Part shown: positions 30,000-37,632 of the stretch, in pieces
How positions within the stretch are numbered: the first letter of the stretch is position 1
Layout of the letters: each line of letters begins with the position of its first letter
Source of the DNA: CAZJHX01 sp964545715
GTDB taxonomy: Bacteria; Myxococcota_A; UBA9042; GCA-2863065
Reading direction: 5' to 3'
Assembly: GCA_964545715.1 (NCBI GenBank)
Contig: CAZJHX010000001.1
Location: forward strand, 124,001 to 188,000
DNA length: 64,000 nt
Position numbers and translations under genes: made by a program
The notes under the pieces: generated by a model
Told to the model about the DNA's origin: nothing
Databases searched by the model: none
What the model saw: only the letters and a program-made list of their open reading frames with translations

Positions 30000-31766
30000 A
30001 TGCCGCAGTCGACCTCCGAGAGCGTCTCCCCCCAGCTGGCTTTCGTCGTGCGTAGCGGCAAGTTCAAGGGCCAGCGCTACCCGCTGTTTGTGGGGATGAC
30101 CATCGGTCGTGGCGAGCAGGCGCACCTGTACCTGCCGGACTTCAAGGCGTCGCGATTGCACGCCAAGGTGACGCCGAGCGGGCCGGGCTTCGACCTGGAG
30201 GATCTCAAGAGCCACAACGGCACCTTCGTCAACGGGGACCGCATCGATCGGGTATCGATCAACGACGGAGATGTGGTCCACATCGGGTCGACCCGGCTCG
30301 AGGTGATCGCGGAGAAGCGCCGTGAGCGGACTCCCAGCACGTTCCCCGGCGACACGGGCGGGCTGACGCCGACGATCGTACGCCGCGTCGACCTGTTGAC
30401 GCCGCCGACGCTGGATGAGGTGCCGGCTGAAGAGTATCTGACCGCGCTGGGGATTCCAGCCCCTGCGGACCTGCCGGACGGCGGCTCGGAGATCGCCCGC
30501 CGGGTGCTGACCAAGACGCGCAACTTTGCGATCGTCTACGAGATCTCAAAGGCGCTGGCGTCGGCGGTGCAGGTCGAGGAGCTGCTGACGACGGCTATCG
30601 ACTTCATCCTGCGCGTCATCTCCGCGGACCGTGGCTATTTGATCCTGCGGGATCCCGAGACCGGGGAGCTGCGCGCGGGCATCTCGCGGCACGGCGACTC
30701 CCCGAGCGACGGTCCGCTGGAGTTCAGCCGATCGATCATCGAGTGGGTGATCAAGGAGCAGTCTGCCGTCGTCTCGTCGGATGCGAGCACGGACAAGCGC
30801 TTCCAGGATCGGCAGTCCATCGTGCTCTACAACATCCGGTCCGTGATGGCAGCGCCGATGATGACCGCCGACAAGGTCATCGGTGTGATTCAGCTGGACT
30901 CGGTCGGCACCGGCGTCGGCTTCTCAGAGGACGATCTGGAGCTGATCAGCGTGATCGCGCCGGTGCTGGCGGTCGCGATCGAGAACACCCGGCTGATCGA
31001 GGCGCAGGAGCGCACCATCGCCGAGCTGCGGGCCGCACATGCCAAGCTGATGAGCGCACAGCAGAAGCTGGTCGAGAAAGAGAAGATGGCCATCGTGGGG
31101 CGCATCACCAGTGGTCTGACCCACGAGATCAAGAACCTGATGGGCCCGTTCATGCTGGCCGATTTGCTGCTCGCGGACTATCCCGACGACGAGCACATTC
31201 AAGAGTGCTCGTCCCTGATTATCGAGGCCTATACGCGGATCGAATCCCTGGTCGAGGAGATCCGGCTGCTGGCGCGGGGCGAGCAGGCTGAGATGACGCT
31301 CAAAGAGCACGATCTGACCACCACCGTGGAGGCCGTCGCCCGCTTCATGCGCTGCGATAAAGAGGTGCAGCAGCACCGCATCGTGGTGGACATCGAGGGC
31401 GTGCCGCTCATCACTTTTGATGAAAACCGCATGAAGCAGGTCTTGATCAATCTGGTTCGCAACGCGACGCACGCGATGGAGAGCGCGGGCGAGATCACCG
31501 TGCGAGCGCGGCGGGACCGCAGCCGGCCGGGGTTTGTGCGCATCGAGGTGATCGATCAGGGCGTCGGCATCCCGGCGGGCGTGCGCGATCGCATCTTCGA
31601 GCCCTTCTTCAGCACCAAGTCTGAAAAGGGGACGGGACTTGGCCTGGATGTGTGCAAGACCATCGTCGAGCGCCACAGCGGACAGATCAGCTGCGAGAGC
31701 GCCGTGGGCGAAGGGACGAGCATGATCGTTCTCCTGCCGCTCAATCCTATAGAGATAACAGCGTAA
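30000..31766 (+). CDS. FHA-GAF-histidine kinase
   Basis: The ATG directly follows the stop of the FHA membrane-protein gene. The 588 residues are soluble: FHA (14-105; GRGEQAHLYLPD, SHNGTFVNG), GAF (~175-330), a coiled coil (~335-360), a HisKA-type segment with HEIKN (His ~373, slightly unusual after the His: Lys for Arg), and an HATPase with N-box NLVRNATHAM and G-box GTGLGL. It is a hybrid of phosphothreonine recognition and two-component output, so it can connect Ser/Thr kinases to a response regulator. No response regulator gene is adjacent; cytoplasmic signalling with the neighbouring membrane FHA protein is the obvious inference. Confidence 0.9.
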   Translation: MPQSTSESVSPQLAFVVRSGKFKGQRYPLFVGMTIGRGEQAHLYLPDFKASRLHAKVTPSGPGFDLEDLKSHNGTFVNGDRIDRVSINDGDVVHIGSTRLEVIAEKRRERTPSTFPGDTGGLTPTIVRRVDLLTPPTLDEVPAEEYLTALGIPAPADLPDGGSEIARRVLTKTRNFAIVYEISKALASAVQVEELLTTAIDFILRVISADRGYLILRDPETGELRAGISRHGDSPSDGPLEFSRSIIEWVIKEQSAVVSSDASTDKRFQDRQSIVLYNIRSVMAAPMMTADKVIGVIQLDSVGTGVGFSEDDLELISVIAPVLAVAIENTRLIEAQERTIAELRAAHAKLMSAQQKLVEKEKMAIVGRITSGLTHEIKNLMGPFMLADLLLADYPDDEHIQECSSLIIEAYTRIESLVEEIRLLARGEQAEMTLKEHDLTTTVEAVARFMRCDKEVQQHRIVVDIEGVPLITFDENRMKQVLINLVRNATHAMESAGEITVRARRDRSRPGFVRIEVIDQGVGIPAGVRDRIFEPFFSTKSEKGTGLGLDVCKTIVERHSGQISCESAVGEGTSMIVLLPLNPIEITA

Positions 31767-31770
31767 AACT

Positions 31771-31965
31771 TTGCGCTGTCCGCTGCTCCTCGTATTCTGC
31801 GCGACGTGCGTCGCGTGCAGTGAGCCGATCACGACGGATCGCTGTAGGGAAGCGTGCTCGCACATCGAGCAGGTGGGGGAGTTGAAGCAGAGCCGGTGTA
31901 TGACGTGGTGCAAGCCCACGGTACCTCGGATCGTGCCAAGTGCCTGCTCGGCGCTGGAAGCGTAG
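31771..31965 (+). CDS. 64-residue Cys-rich lipoprotein
   Basis: TTG 31771 begins a 64-residue precursor with lipobox CVAC (Cys ~16), five bases after the histidine kinase stop. The mature ~48 residues carry five further Cys, including a CREAC and a CMTWC pair. The same kind of CxxxC spacing returns in the next two genes, so it is the first of three small Cys-rich lipoproteins in the operon. It is easily missed because of its size and TTG start. No known domain. Confidence 0.68.
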   Translation: MRCPLLLVFCATCVACSEPITTDRCREACSHIEQVGELKQSRCMTWCKPTVPRIVPSACSALEA

Positions 31966-31978
31966 AGGAGGCTCGGAG

Positions 31979-32386
31979 TTGCCGCGATTGAGGATGTTCA
32001 TATTGGGAGCTGTGGTGCTGGGCTCCTTGTCGGCGTGCAACCGGGTGCCGGGGAACAAGGTCGCGCTTGTGTCTGCGTCGGACAAGATGGTGACCGACCG
32101 GCAGACCGCGCTAGAGAACGCCGCAGCTGAAGAGGAAGAGGCGCTGATGCCGATGTGCACGCGCGCCTGCGGTCACTGGGTCTCCCTGCGCTTTCCCGAC
32201 CCGGTCGGTCTCAACCGGGTGACGCCCGACGAGCTGGTCATGGTCAATGAGCTGTTGGACCAGCAGCGCGCCGTCAACCGCGCCGAGTGCGAGGAGGCCT
32301 GCTCTGACGGTGGGGATCACCGTCGCGCCCGCTGTGTATTGCGCGCCATGACCGTCGATGAGAGTGAGGCGTGCGCTTTGCGTTAG
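31979..32386 (+). CDS. Small Cys-rich lipoprotein
   Basis: I choose TTG 31979, seven bases after GAGGAGG, giving 135 residues and lipobox LSAC (Cys 20). The mature part has CTRAC and CEEAC pairs, a third region RRARC, and a terminal EACALR. The spacing resembles the preceding and following genes, suggesting one family with CxxxC helical pairs. It overlaps the next gene by 16 bp. Role unknown; sensor-associated periplasmic lipoproteins is an inference from the operon. Confidence 0.72.
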   Translation: MPRLRMFILGAVVLGSLSACNRVPGNKVALVSASDKMVTDRQTALENAAAEEEEALMPMCTRACGHWVSLRFPDPVGLNRVTPDELVMVNELLDQQRAVNRAECEEACSDGGDHRRARCVLRAMTVDESEACALR

Positions 32387-32850
32387 GCGCACTGTGCTGC
32401 GCGCTGCTCCTGACCGGCTGCCGGCGCGACGTACAGCCGACCGCCCCGCCACAAACCCCGCTGCCGGCGCTTCGCCAGGTCGATCTCACCGAGGACAAGA
32501 CGCCCACGTCCACCGCTTCGCCCGTCCAGTGCCAGGCCGCGTGCGCGAATGTGGCGGCGCTGTCAGCGCAAGCGGAGTCCGCGGGTCTGAACGGGCTGAG
32601 ACCGGGCCTGTCGCCGCCGCCGTCGCTGGTTCAGGTCGCTGTCACCGCCGGCGTCGCGAAATGCGCGGATGAGTGCACCCGCAGCACGCCGCCCGGTGTG
32701 ACCACCTGTCTGTCGGCCGCGCGCGCGCTGGCGGCGCTGGGGCGGGGCTTACGCGAGAGCGCGTCGCAGGCGCGGCACAGCTCGACCCATGGCATCTCGT
32801 CCAGGGCCGGGTCGCTGAATGGGGCGCCGCAGCGCTGGCACTTGCCGTAG
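32371..32850 (+). CDS. Cys-rich lipoprotein, overlapping an antisense gene
   Basis: GTG 32371 lies inside the previous gene's 3' end. The signal ends LLTGC (Cys 17). The mature protein has CQAAC and CADEC pairs, plus TTCLSAARAL, matching the CxxxC style of its two upstream neighbours. After about residue 125 the sequence is antisense to the zinc-finger region of the TraR/DksA-type gene and looks non-native (Ser/Arg/His-rich), so the natural C-terminus may be earlier, with an indel in the G-rich stretch near 32735-32750. The end coordinate is therefore uncertain. Confidence 0.65.
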   Translation: MRFALGALCCALLLTGCRRDVQPTAPPQTPLPALRQVDLTEDKTPTSTASPVQCQAACANVAALSAQAESAGLNGLRPGLSPPPSLVQVAVTAGVAKCADECTRSTPPGVTTCLSAARALAALGRGLRESASQARHSSTHGISSRAGSLNGAPQRWHLP

Positions 32851-33065
32851 TCGCCGCCAGTGAGTCGGGCGCGCGCCTGGTTGATCTGGTCCAGAAACCG
32901 GCGCAGCCGCTGCTCGGGAGTCTCGCCGGTGTCGTCCATCTTGAGGCCCTTGATGTCGTCCAGGTTCAGGTTCTGATTGGCCTTTACCTTCATCAGACGC
33001 TGCGCGACCTCCCACCCTTTGTCGTTGATTCTCTTCAGACGGAGTTCCTGATTGGCGTCGCTCAT
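32631..33065 (-). CDS. TraR/DksA-family zinc-finger protein
   Basis: ATG 33065 (MSDANQEL). The 144-residue product has two helices, then the C4 zinc finger: KCQRCGAPFSDP and MPWVELCRACD, with a CxxC-17-CxxC layout. This is the TraR/DksA type that binds the RNA polymerase secondary channel and modulates initiation; it lacks the long DksA coiled coil and is closer to short TraR-like proteins. Such proteins normally end just after the finger; here another ~45 residues antisense to the lipoprotein gene follow, so a missed stop through an indel is possible (a TAA lies in another frame near 32750). Confidence 0.75.
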   Translation of the reverse strand: MSDANQELRLKRINDKGWEVAQRLMKVKANQNLNLDDIKGLKMDDTGETPEQRLRRFLDQINQARARLTGGDYGKCQRCGAPFSDPALDEMPWVELCRACDALSRKPRPSAASARAADRQVVTPGGVLRVHSSAHFATPAVTAT

Positions 33066-33076
33066 GGGGATCTTCA

Positions 33077-33097
33077 TACCACGTTCGGCGTGTGGTA
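33077..33097. promoter_or_regulatory. Palindrome between divergent genes
   Basis: TACCAC (33077-33082) and GTGGTA (33092-33097) are exact inverted arms nine bases apart, in the only 43 bp between the TraR/DksA-type gene and the divergent membrane-protein gene. Candidate operator. Confidence 0.35.
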
Positions 33098-33108
33098 CAG
33101 CAGTGCCC

Positions 33109-34557
33109 ATGGACAGCGAACGCGTCCTGGCCATCCTGAAGCGGCATGGCACGCACCCCACGTCATTTCAGATTCTGGAGCCGGGCTATGAGTACTGGTT
33201 CGACCCCGAGGTCGCTGCGCCCGGCGCTGTGGTGGCCTACGTTCGGGCCGGTCGGTATCGCGTGGTCGCGGGGGCCCCGATAGCGGCCATCGCGGAGGTC
33301 GGGCAGGTGGCCGGGCGCTTCATCGCGGACGCGGTTGCGGCCGGTGAGCGCACGCTGTTCTTCTCGGCGGACGACGACTTCGTGACCGCCCTTCAGGCCA
33401 TCGATGACCCGCCCGCATTCGATCGCGTTCAGATCGGCGAGCAGCCGGAGTGGGATCCCCGCAGCTACACGACCGAGGGCGCCGACCGGCGCTCACTGCG
33501 CGCTCAGGTCAGCCGCGCGACCAACAAGGGCGTGACCGTGCGCACCGTGGACCCCGACGAGCTGGCGAACAGGCCCGGCGCGCTACGTGCGGAGATCGAG
33601 ACGGTACTGCGCCGCTGGCTGGACGATCGCCGCATGAGCGTCATGAAGTTCATGGTCGATCTCGAGCCCTTTCACTACCCGCACGAGCGTCGCTACTACG
33701 TGGCCGAGTGTGGCGACCGCGGGGTCGGCTTTCTGGCGGCGATCCCCATCTATGAGCGCGGCGGCTGGTTCTTCGAGGACGTGATCCGGGTCCCGGACGC
33801 CCCCAACGGCACAGTCGAGCTGCTGGTCGATACGGCCATGCGCGACGCGGCCCAGCACGGAGACGACTTCGTGACGCTGGGCCTGGCGCCCCTGGCCGGC
33901 ATCCCGAGCGGGGACGGTCCACACCGCCGGATGCGCGCTGTCCTGCGCTGGTGTTATGCGCGCCTGGGCGGCCTGTATCAGTTTACTGGCGTCCGCGCGT
34001 TCAAAGCCCGCTTTCGGCCGGACACCTGGCGGCCCCAGTATCTGGTGCAGAGCCCGCCCGAGCTGGGCGTGGGCGCCTTTCATGCCGTGCTGCGCGCGTT
34101 TGCGGGCGGCGGGTTGGTGGCCTTCGGCTGGGAGACGGGGCGCCGCCTGCTCGGTCGCTTGTCCCTGACCGCCTGGGCCGCTGCGCTGATGACGATCGCC
34201 GTGCTGCTGGTGCCATGGACGATCCTGCTGTCGATGGCGGACGGCGCGCGGTGGTTCGGCGACGTGAGCATTCAGCACGCGTGGGTGGCGTTTGACGCGG
34301 GCATGGTCGTGGCGCTGACCATTCTCGCCAGGCAGGTCTCACGCGGCCGTCCGTCGGCGCGTCTGCTCGCCATTTTCTTAGCAGGGGCCACGCTGACCGA
34401 CTTTGTGCTGACCACCGTGCAGGTCTTCAATCTGCACAGCCATCCGGCCGGCGCCACGCTCTTGTTTCTGCTGATGGGCATGGCTGGTCCACTGCTGGCG
34501 ACCTGGCTGCTGGTAACGCTGGCGCTGGTCGCGCCGCTACGCAAGGACCGCGTATAG
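33109..34557 (+). CDS. DUF2156/MprF-C-terminal-like membrane protein
   Basis: The 482-residue protein starts at ATG 33109. Residues ~1-300 match the DUF2156 domain found at the C-terminus of MprF lysyl-phosphatidylglycerol synthases: RSLRAQVSRATNKG, WLDDRRMSVMKFMVDL, GVGFLAAIPIYE, GWFFEDVIRVPDAPNGT and TLGLAPLAG. In MprF this fold moves an aminoacyl group from tRNA to a lipid. Here four transmembrane helices (~355-475) follow the domain instead of preceding it. It may aminoacylate a membrane lipid or attach amino acids to another acceptor; the substrate is not readable. It is divergent from the TraR/DksA-type gene. Confidence 0.82.
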   Translation: MDSERVLAILKRHGTHPTSFQILEPGYEYWFDPEVAAPGAVVAYVRAGRYRVVAGAPIAAIAEVGQVAGRFIADAVAAGERTLFFSADDDFVTALQAIDDPPAFDRVQIGEQPEWDPRSYTTEGADRRSLRAQVSRATNKGVTVRTVDPDELANRPGALRAEIETVLRRWLDDRRMSVMKFMVDLEPFHYPHERRYYVAECGDRGVGFLAAIPIYERGGWFFEDVIRVPDAPNGTVELLVDTAMRDAAQHGDDFVTLGLAPLAGIPSGDGPHRRMRAVLRWCYARLGGLYQFTGVRAFKARFRPDTWRPQYLVQSPPELGVGAFHAVLRAFAGGGLVAFGWETGRRLLGRLSLTAWAAALMTIAVLLVPWTILLSMADGARWFGDVSIQHAWVAFDAGMVVALTILARQVSRGRPSARLLAIFLAGATLTDFVLTTVQVFNLHSHPAGATLLFLLMGMAGPLLATWLLVTLALVAPLRKDRV

Positions 34558-35121
34558 GATGCCCAGCGGCAGCAAGCCCGCGAACAGCAGGCTGAGGCCC
34601 AGTCCCGTCGCCACGCCGGTCCACCACAGGTAGGCCACGATGTCGGCGCCCGTCGCGTCAGTGGGCGAGCCGTCCAGCTCCAGGGTCGCGCGCAGCTCGC
34701 CTACGCTCTGGTCCAGCAGGTCGTCGCCATAGTCCCGCGTGTAGAGGTTCTTTGTGTGTCGGCCGTGGACGAACGCGCGGAACATGCGGCGTGGACACAT
34801 CCACCAGCCATAGGACATCGCGAGCAGGTTCAGCACCCACGCCGCGTAGTGGTCCCGGCAGCTGCCGCCCACCTCCCACGCACCGATCTCCGCCTCGCCG
34901 CGCAGGTCTGTCTGGTAGCCGGTGGCCACATGGTGTAGGTCGTGGAGGCCGACCGAGCGAATGCGCTGCTCGGTGTTGGGGAAGGTGATCGGGATGGGCC
35001 CGAACTTCACGGTGACCCACTTGGCCGAATACCCGCCGTCCGTACCGAATCCGTTGTCGTCAAAGTATGTCTTGCGCGCGTCTCGCAGGGCCGACTGCGA
35101 GTCGTAGGTGGTCGCGGTCAC
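34537..35121 (-). CDS. COQ4-like membrane protein
   Basis: GTG 35121 follows a GAAGGA site and overlaps the preceding stop (GTGA). The 194-residue protein contains HDLHHVATGYQTDLRGE, matching the COQ4 pattern HDxxHxxxG...E, and ends with a hydrophobic hairpin of two helices. COQ4 proteins bind zinc and organise or act in quinone synthesis, but homologues in bacteria also accompany lipid or polysaccharide genes. Operon position after a TagO-like transferase and a nucleotidyltransferase does not fit quinone synthesis; its role is unknown. It overlaps the 3' end of the convergent membrane protein by 21 bp. Confidence 0.72.
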   Translation of the reverse strand: MTATTYDSQSALRDARKTYFDDNGFGTDGGYSAKWVTVKFGPIPITFPNTEQRIRSVGLHDLHHVATGYQTDLRGEAEIGAWEVGGSCRDHYAAWVLNLLAMSYGWWMCPRRMFRAFVHGRHTKNLYTRDYGDDLLDQSVGELRATLELDGSPTDATGADIVAYLWWTGVATGLGLSLLFAGLLPLGILYAVLA

Positions 35122-36155
35122 GTCACGTCCTTCAGGCGCAGGCGGGCGTATTGTGCGACGAACCGGGCCCGCTGGGCCGTCGTGTCCAATAGTGGCATCA
35201 GGGCTAGCGCCTGGGCAAACCGCATGGAGACGGGGCGCCGGGTCATGCCCGTGCTGGACGGGGCGTGCCACCAGCGCAGCCAGCGACCGCGCAGTCCGCC
35301 GGGCGCCAGGGCGATCTGCGCCTCAGAGGGAACCTGCGTGCCGAAGACCATCGTGCTCAGGCGCAGCGTCTCGGCCACGCTGGTCGCGGCGCCCCACGCC
35401 AGGGAGCGGCTGATGACGGCGCTCCAATCGATGCCGCCGCGCTCGACCCACAGGTGGACGTCGAGCAGGTGCTTGAACGGGCTGAGAAACTGCTCGCGTG
35501 CGAGGTGGACCGCCAGATGGATCAGTTGGTCGGCGTTATCGAGGCGGTACGCGTGCGGTCCGCCCTCGGGAAACGGCAGGGCGCGCGCAATGACCGCGTC
35601 GTAGTCGATGTCGTGGCGAAAGTGCTGGGCAAAGCCCGTGTGGACCTCGACGGGCTGGCGGACGCGTCCGGCGACCAGCTCTCGGCCGTACAGGCGCTCG
35701 TGGTACGCCGCGGCGCTGGCCTCGCGTGCGCCGAAGAGGTCGACCTCGGTGTATCCGGCCGCGAGCATGGCGCCGTGGGCCGGCGCGGCCTGATCGCGGC
35801 GCACCAGGATGTCCAGGTCGTTGGTCGATCGCAGTAGCGGGTCCGGGTAGGTCAGCCAGGCCACGACGGCCCCCTTCAGGAGCACGACCGGGTCGACCGC
35901 CGCGTCGTTCATCGCCACCAGCACACGATCACGCTCCCCGAGGGCACGCAAGGCGGAGAACGCGACCTTCTTGGCGCGCGGCTCCAGCTGGTCGCAGACG
36001 GCCTTTGGGGCGCTTGAGCGGATCGCGCGCAGGACCAGCGCCTCGACGCGCCCGGCGCGCGCCACGTCCACAACGGCATCCCATGAGACGCCGGGCGGGG
36101 GCGTCGTCGGGCCGTCGGCCAGCATCGTGGCGACGTATCGGGCTGCCGGGGTCAT
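35118..36155 (-). CDS. Nucleotidyltransferase-family protein (NTP_transf_5-like)
   Basis: ATG 36155 overlaps the previous stop (ATGA), which favours it over far-upstream in-frame starts. The 345-residue protein carries LLKGAVVAWLTYPDP and RSTNDLDILVRR, the signature of the PF14907-type nucleotidyltransferases, with the catalytic Asp pair in NDLDI. Relatives occur in exopolysaccharide and peptide natural-product loci; their chemistry is unproven. It is cytoplasmic. Tight coupling on both sides puts it in one unit with the TagO-like transferase and the COQ4-like protein. Confidence 0.8.
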   Translation of the reverse strand: MTPAARYVATMLADGPTTPPPGVSWDAVVDVARAGRVEALVLRAIRSSAPKAVCDQLEPRAKKVAFSALRALGERDRVLVAMNDAAVDPVVLLKGAVVAWLTYPDPLLRSTNDLDILVRRDQAAPAHGAMLAAGYTEVDLFGAREASAAAYHERLYGRELVAGRVRQPVEVHTGFAQHFRHDIDYDAVIARALPFPEGGPHAYRLDNADQLIHLAVHLAREQFLSPFKHLLDVHLWVERGGIDWSAVISRSLAWGAATSVAETLRLSTMVFGTQVPSEAQIALAPGGLRGRWLRWWHAPSSTGMTRRPVSMRFAQALALMPLLDTTAQRARFVAQYARLRLKDVT

Positions 36156-37591
36156 CGCGGGTGCAGGTGCGCGACGACCAACTGGTGCCGCAAACCGCCG
36201 ACCAGATTGTCCAGCGCGTCGTTGACCGCGTCGCCGATGAGGTGCACCTGGAGCTCTCGTCGCCACTCTTGCTGCGGGTCGGCGCAGCGGATGCGGCTGA
36301 CGCGCAGCGTGCCGTACGTGTAAGAGGCGCTTCTCAGCTGGATCGTCACGTCTTGAAGGCGCCCGTGCGCAGCCGGGTTTTCGAACCGCCAGGCGCCCGG
36401 CTCGTGCTGCAGGTACAAGTCCAGCGTTGCATGGACGGCGCCCAGGTCTGTCAGGGCTACCGCGGTGCTCTGCCACAGCTGCTCAACGTCGCTGCTGTCT
36501 CGGATCGCGCGTGCCATCGCTCGCCGCTCCAGGGCTGCTTCGGCCGCTGCCGTCGTGTCCGACGTGCCCATCAGGCGATGTGGTAGCCGCAACATGGCGA
36601 TCAGGCAGAACACCGCGGCGGCGGCTACGCCAAATGCAGCGGCTTTGGCCGGGTCCTGTCCCAGCTTCAGCGTCCAGGTGACGGCCGCCAGCATCATGCA
36701 CACGCCGTAGAGCAGCAGCACCGCCTGGCGGGGGCTGTATCCCGCTTTCAAGAGACGGTGGTGGACGTGGTCCGAGTCGGCGCTGCTCACCGGGCGCCCC
36801 AGCTTGAGGCGGCGCACTACGGCCATCGTGGTGTCGGTGATCGGCAGCCCCAGCGCCAGAATAGGCAACACCAGCGCCCACGCCGTGTCCTGCTTGGTGG
36901 TCGAGGCGATGCTCGCGACGGCCAGGACGTACCCGAGAAAGAGGCTGCCCGTGTCGCCCATGAAGATGGTCGCCGGGTTGAAGTTGTAGAAGAGGAAGCC
37001 GACCAGCGCACCGGCCAACGCGGCGGCGCAGGCGCACAGCAGCACTTGTCCGTCGAGCCACCCAAGGCCCAGCAGCGTGCACACGGCGATGAGTGAGACC
37101 CCGGCGGCAAGTCCGTCCAGCCCGTCGATCAGGTTCATCGCGTTGACGATGCCCACGATCCACAGCAGCGTCAGCGGCAGCGAAGCCCAGATCTCCAGCA
37201 TGATCGGCTCGCCGAACGGCATAGTGAGCTTCTCGATGCGAAAGCCCAGCGCCCAGGTCGCCGCCGCCACCACCAACTGCACGGCCAGCTTCTCGGCCGG
37301 CGTGGCGCCTTTCAAGTCGTCGTAGGCGCCCAGCGCGCAGATGCTGATCGTGGCGAGCAGGACCCCGGCCAGGCGCAGGCTGTCGATGTCCAGCAGCGGG
37401 TGCCGGATGATGATGCCGACCAGCAGCGGGGTGATGAAGCCCAGGGCGACGGCCAGTCCGCCCAGACGCGGCGGCGACTGCGGCTCGTGCAGCCCGTACC
37501 GGCGGCAGAGCGCGCGCACGATCGGCGTTGTCGCGGCCGCCGTCAGCAGCGCCGTCGCAAATGCGAATGCCAGAATTGAGGTCATCGTCAT
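36152..37591 (-). CDS. Undecaprenyl-phosphate sugar-1-phosphate transferase, MraY/WecA/TagO family
   Basis: ATG 37591 begins a 479-residue protein with ~10-11 membrane helices over the first ~330 residues. Family motifs: GAYDDLKG (cytoplasmic loop Asp pair), NAMNLIDGLDGLAAG, FNPATIFMGDTGSLFLG and SADSDHVHHRLL. These place it with WecA/TagO enzymes that start polysaccharide or teichoic-type glycans on undecaprenyl phosphate. A ~130-residue soluble C-terminal extension is unusual and has no recognised fold. It follows a polysaccharide deacetylase gene by 41 bp, so the operon probably makes a surface or extracellular glycan. Confidence 0.9.
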   Translation of the reverse strand: MTMTSILAFAFATALLTAAATTPIVRALCRRYGLHEPQSPPRLGGLAVALGFITPLLVGIIIRHPLLDIDSLRLAGVLLATISICALGAYDDLKGATPAEKLAVQLVVAAATWALGFRIEKLTMPFGEPIMLEIWASLPLTLLWIVGIVNAMNLIDGLDGLAAGVSLIAVCTLLGLGWLDGQVLLCACAAALAGALVGFLFYNFNPATIFMGDTGSLFLGYVLAVASIASTTKQDTAWALVLPILALGLPITDTTMAVVRRLKLGRPVSSADSDHVHHRLLKAGYSPRQAVLLLYGVCMMLAAVTWTLKLGQDPAKAAAFGVAAAAVFCLIAMLRLPHRLMGTSDTTAAAEAALERRAMARAIRDSSDVEQLWQSTAVALTDLGAVHATLDLYLQHEPGAWRFENPAAHGRLQDVTIQLRSASYTYGTLRVSRIRCADPQQEWRRELQVHLIGDAVNDALDNLVGGLRHQLVVAHLHPR

Positions 37592-37632
37592 CGTATCGCT
37601 GTGTTGCCGTGGGGCGGCGATCTGATCGCGAG

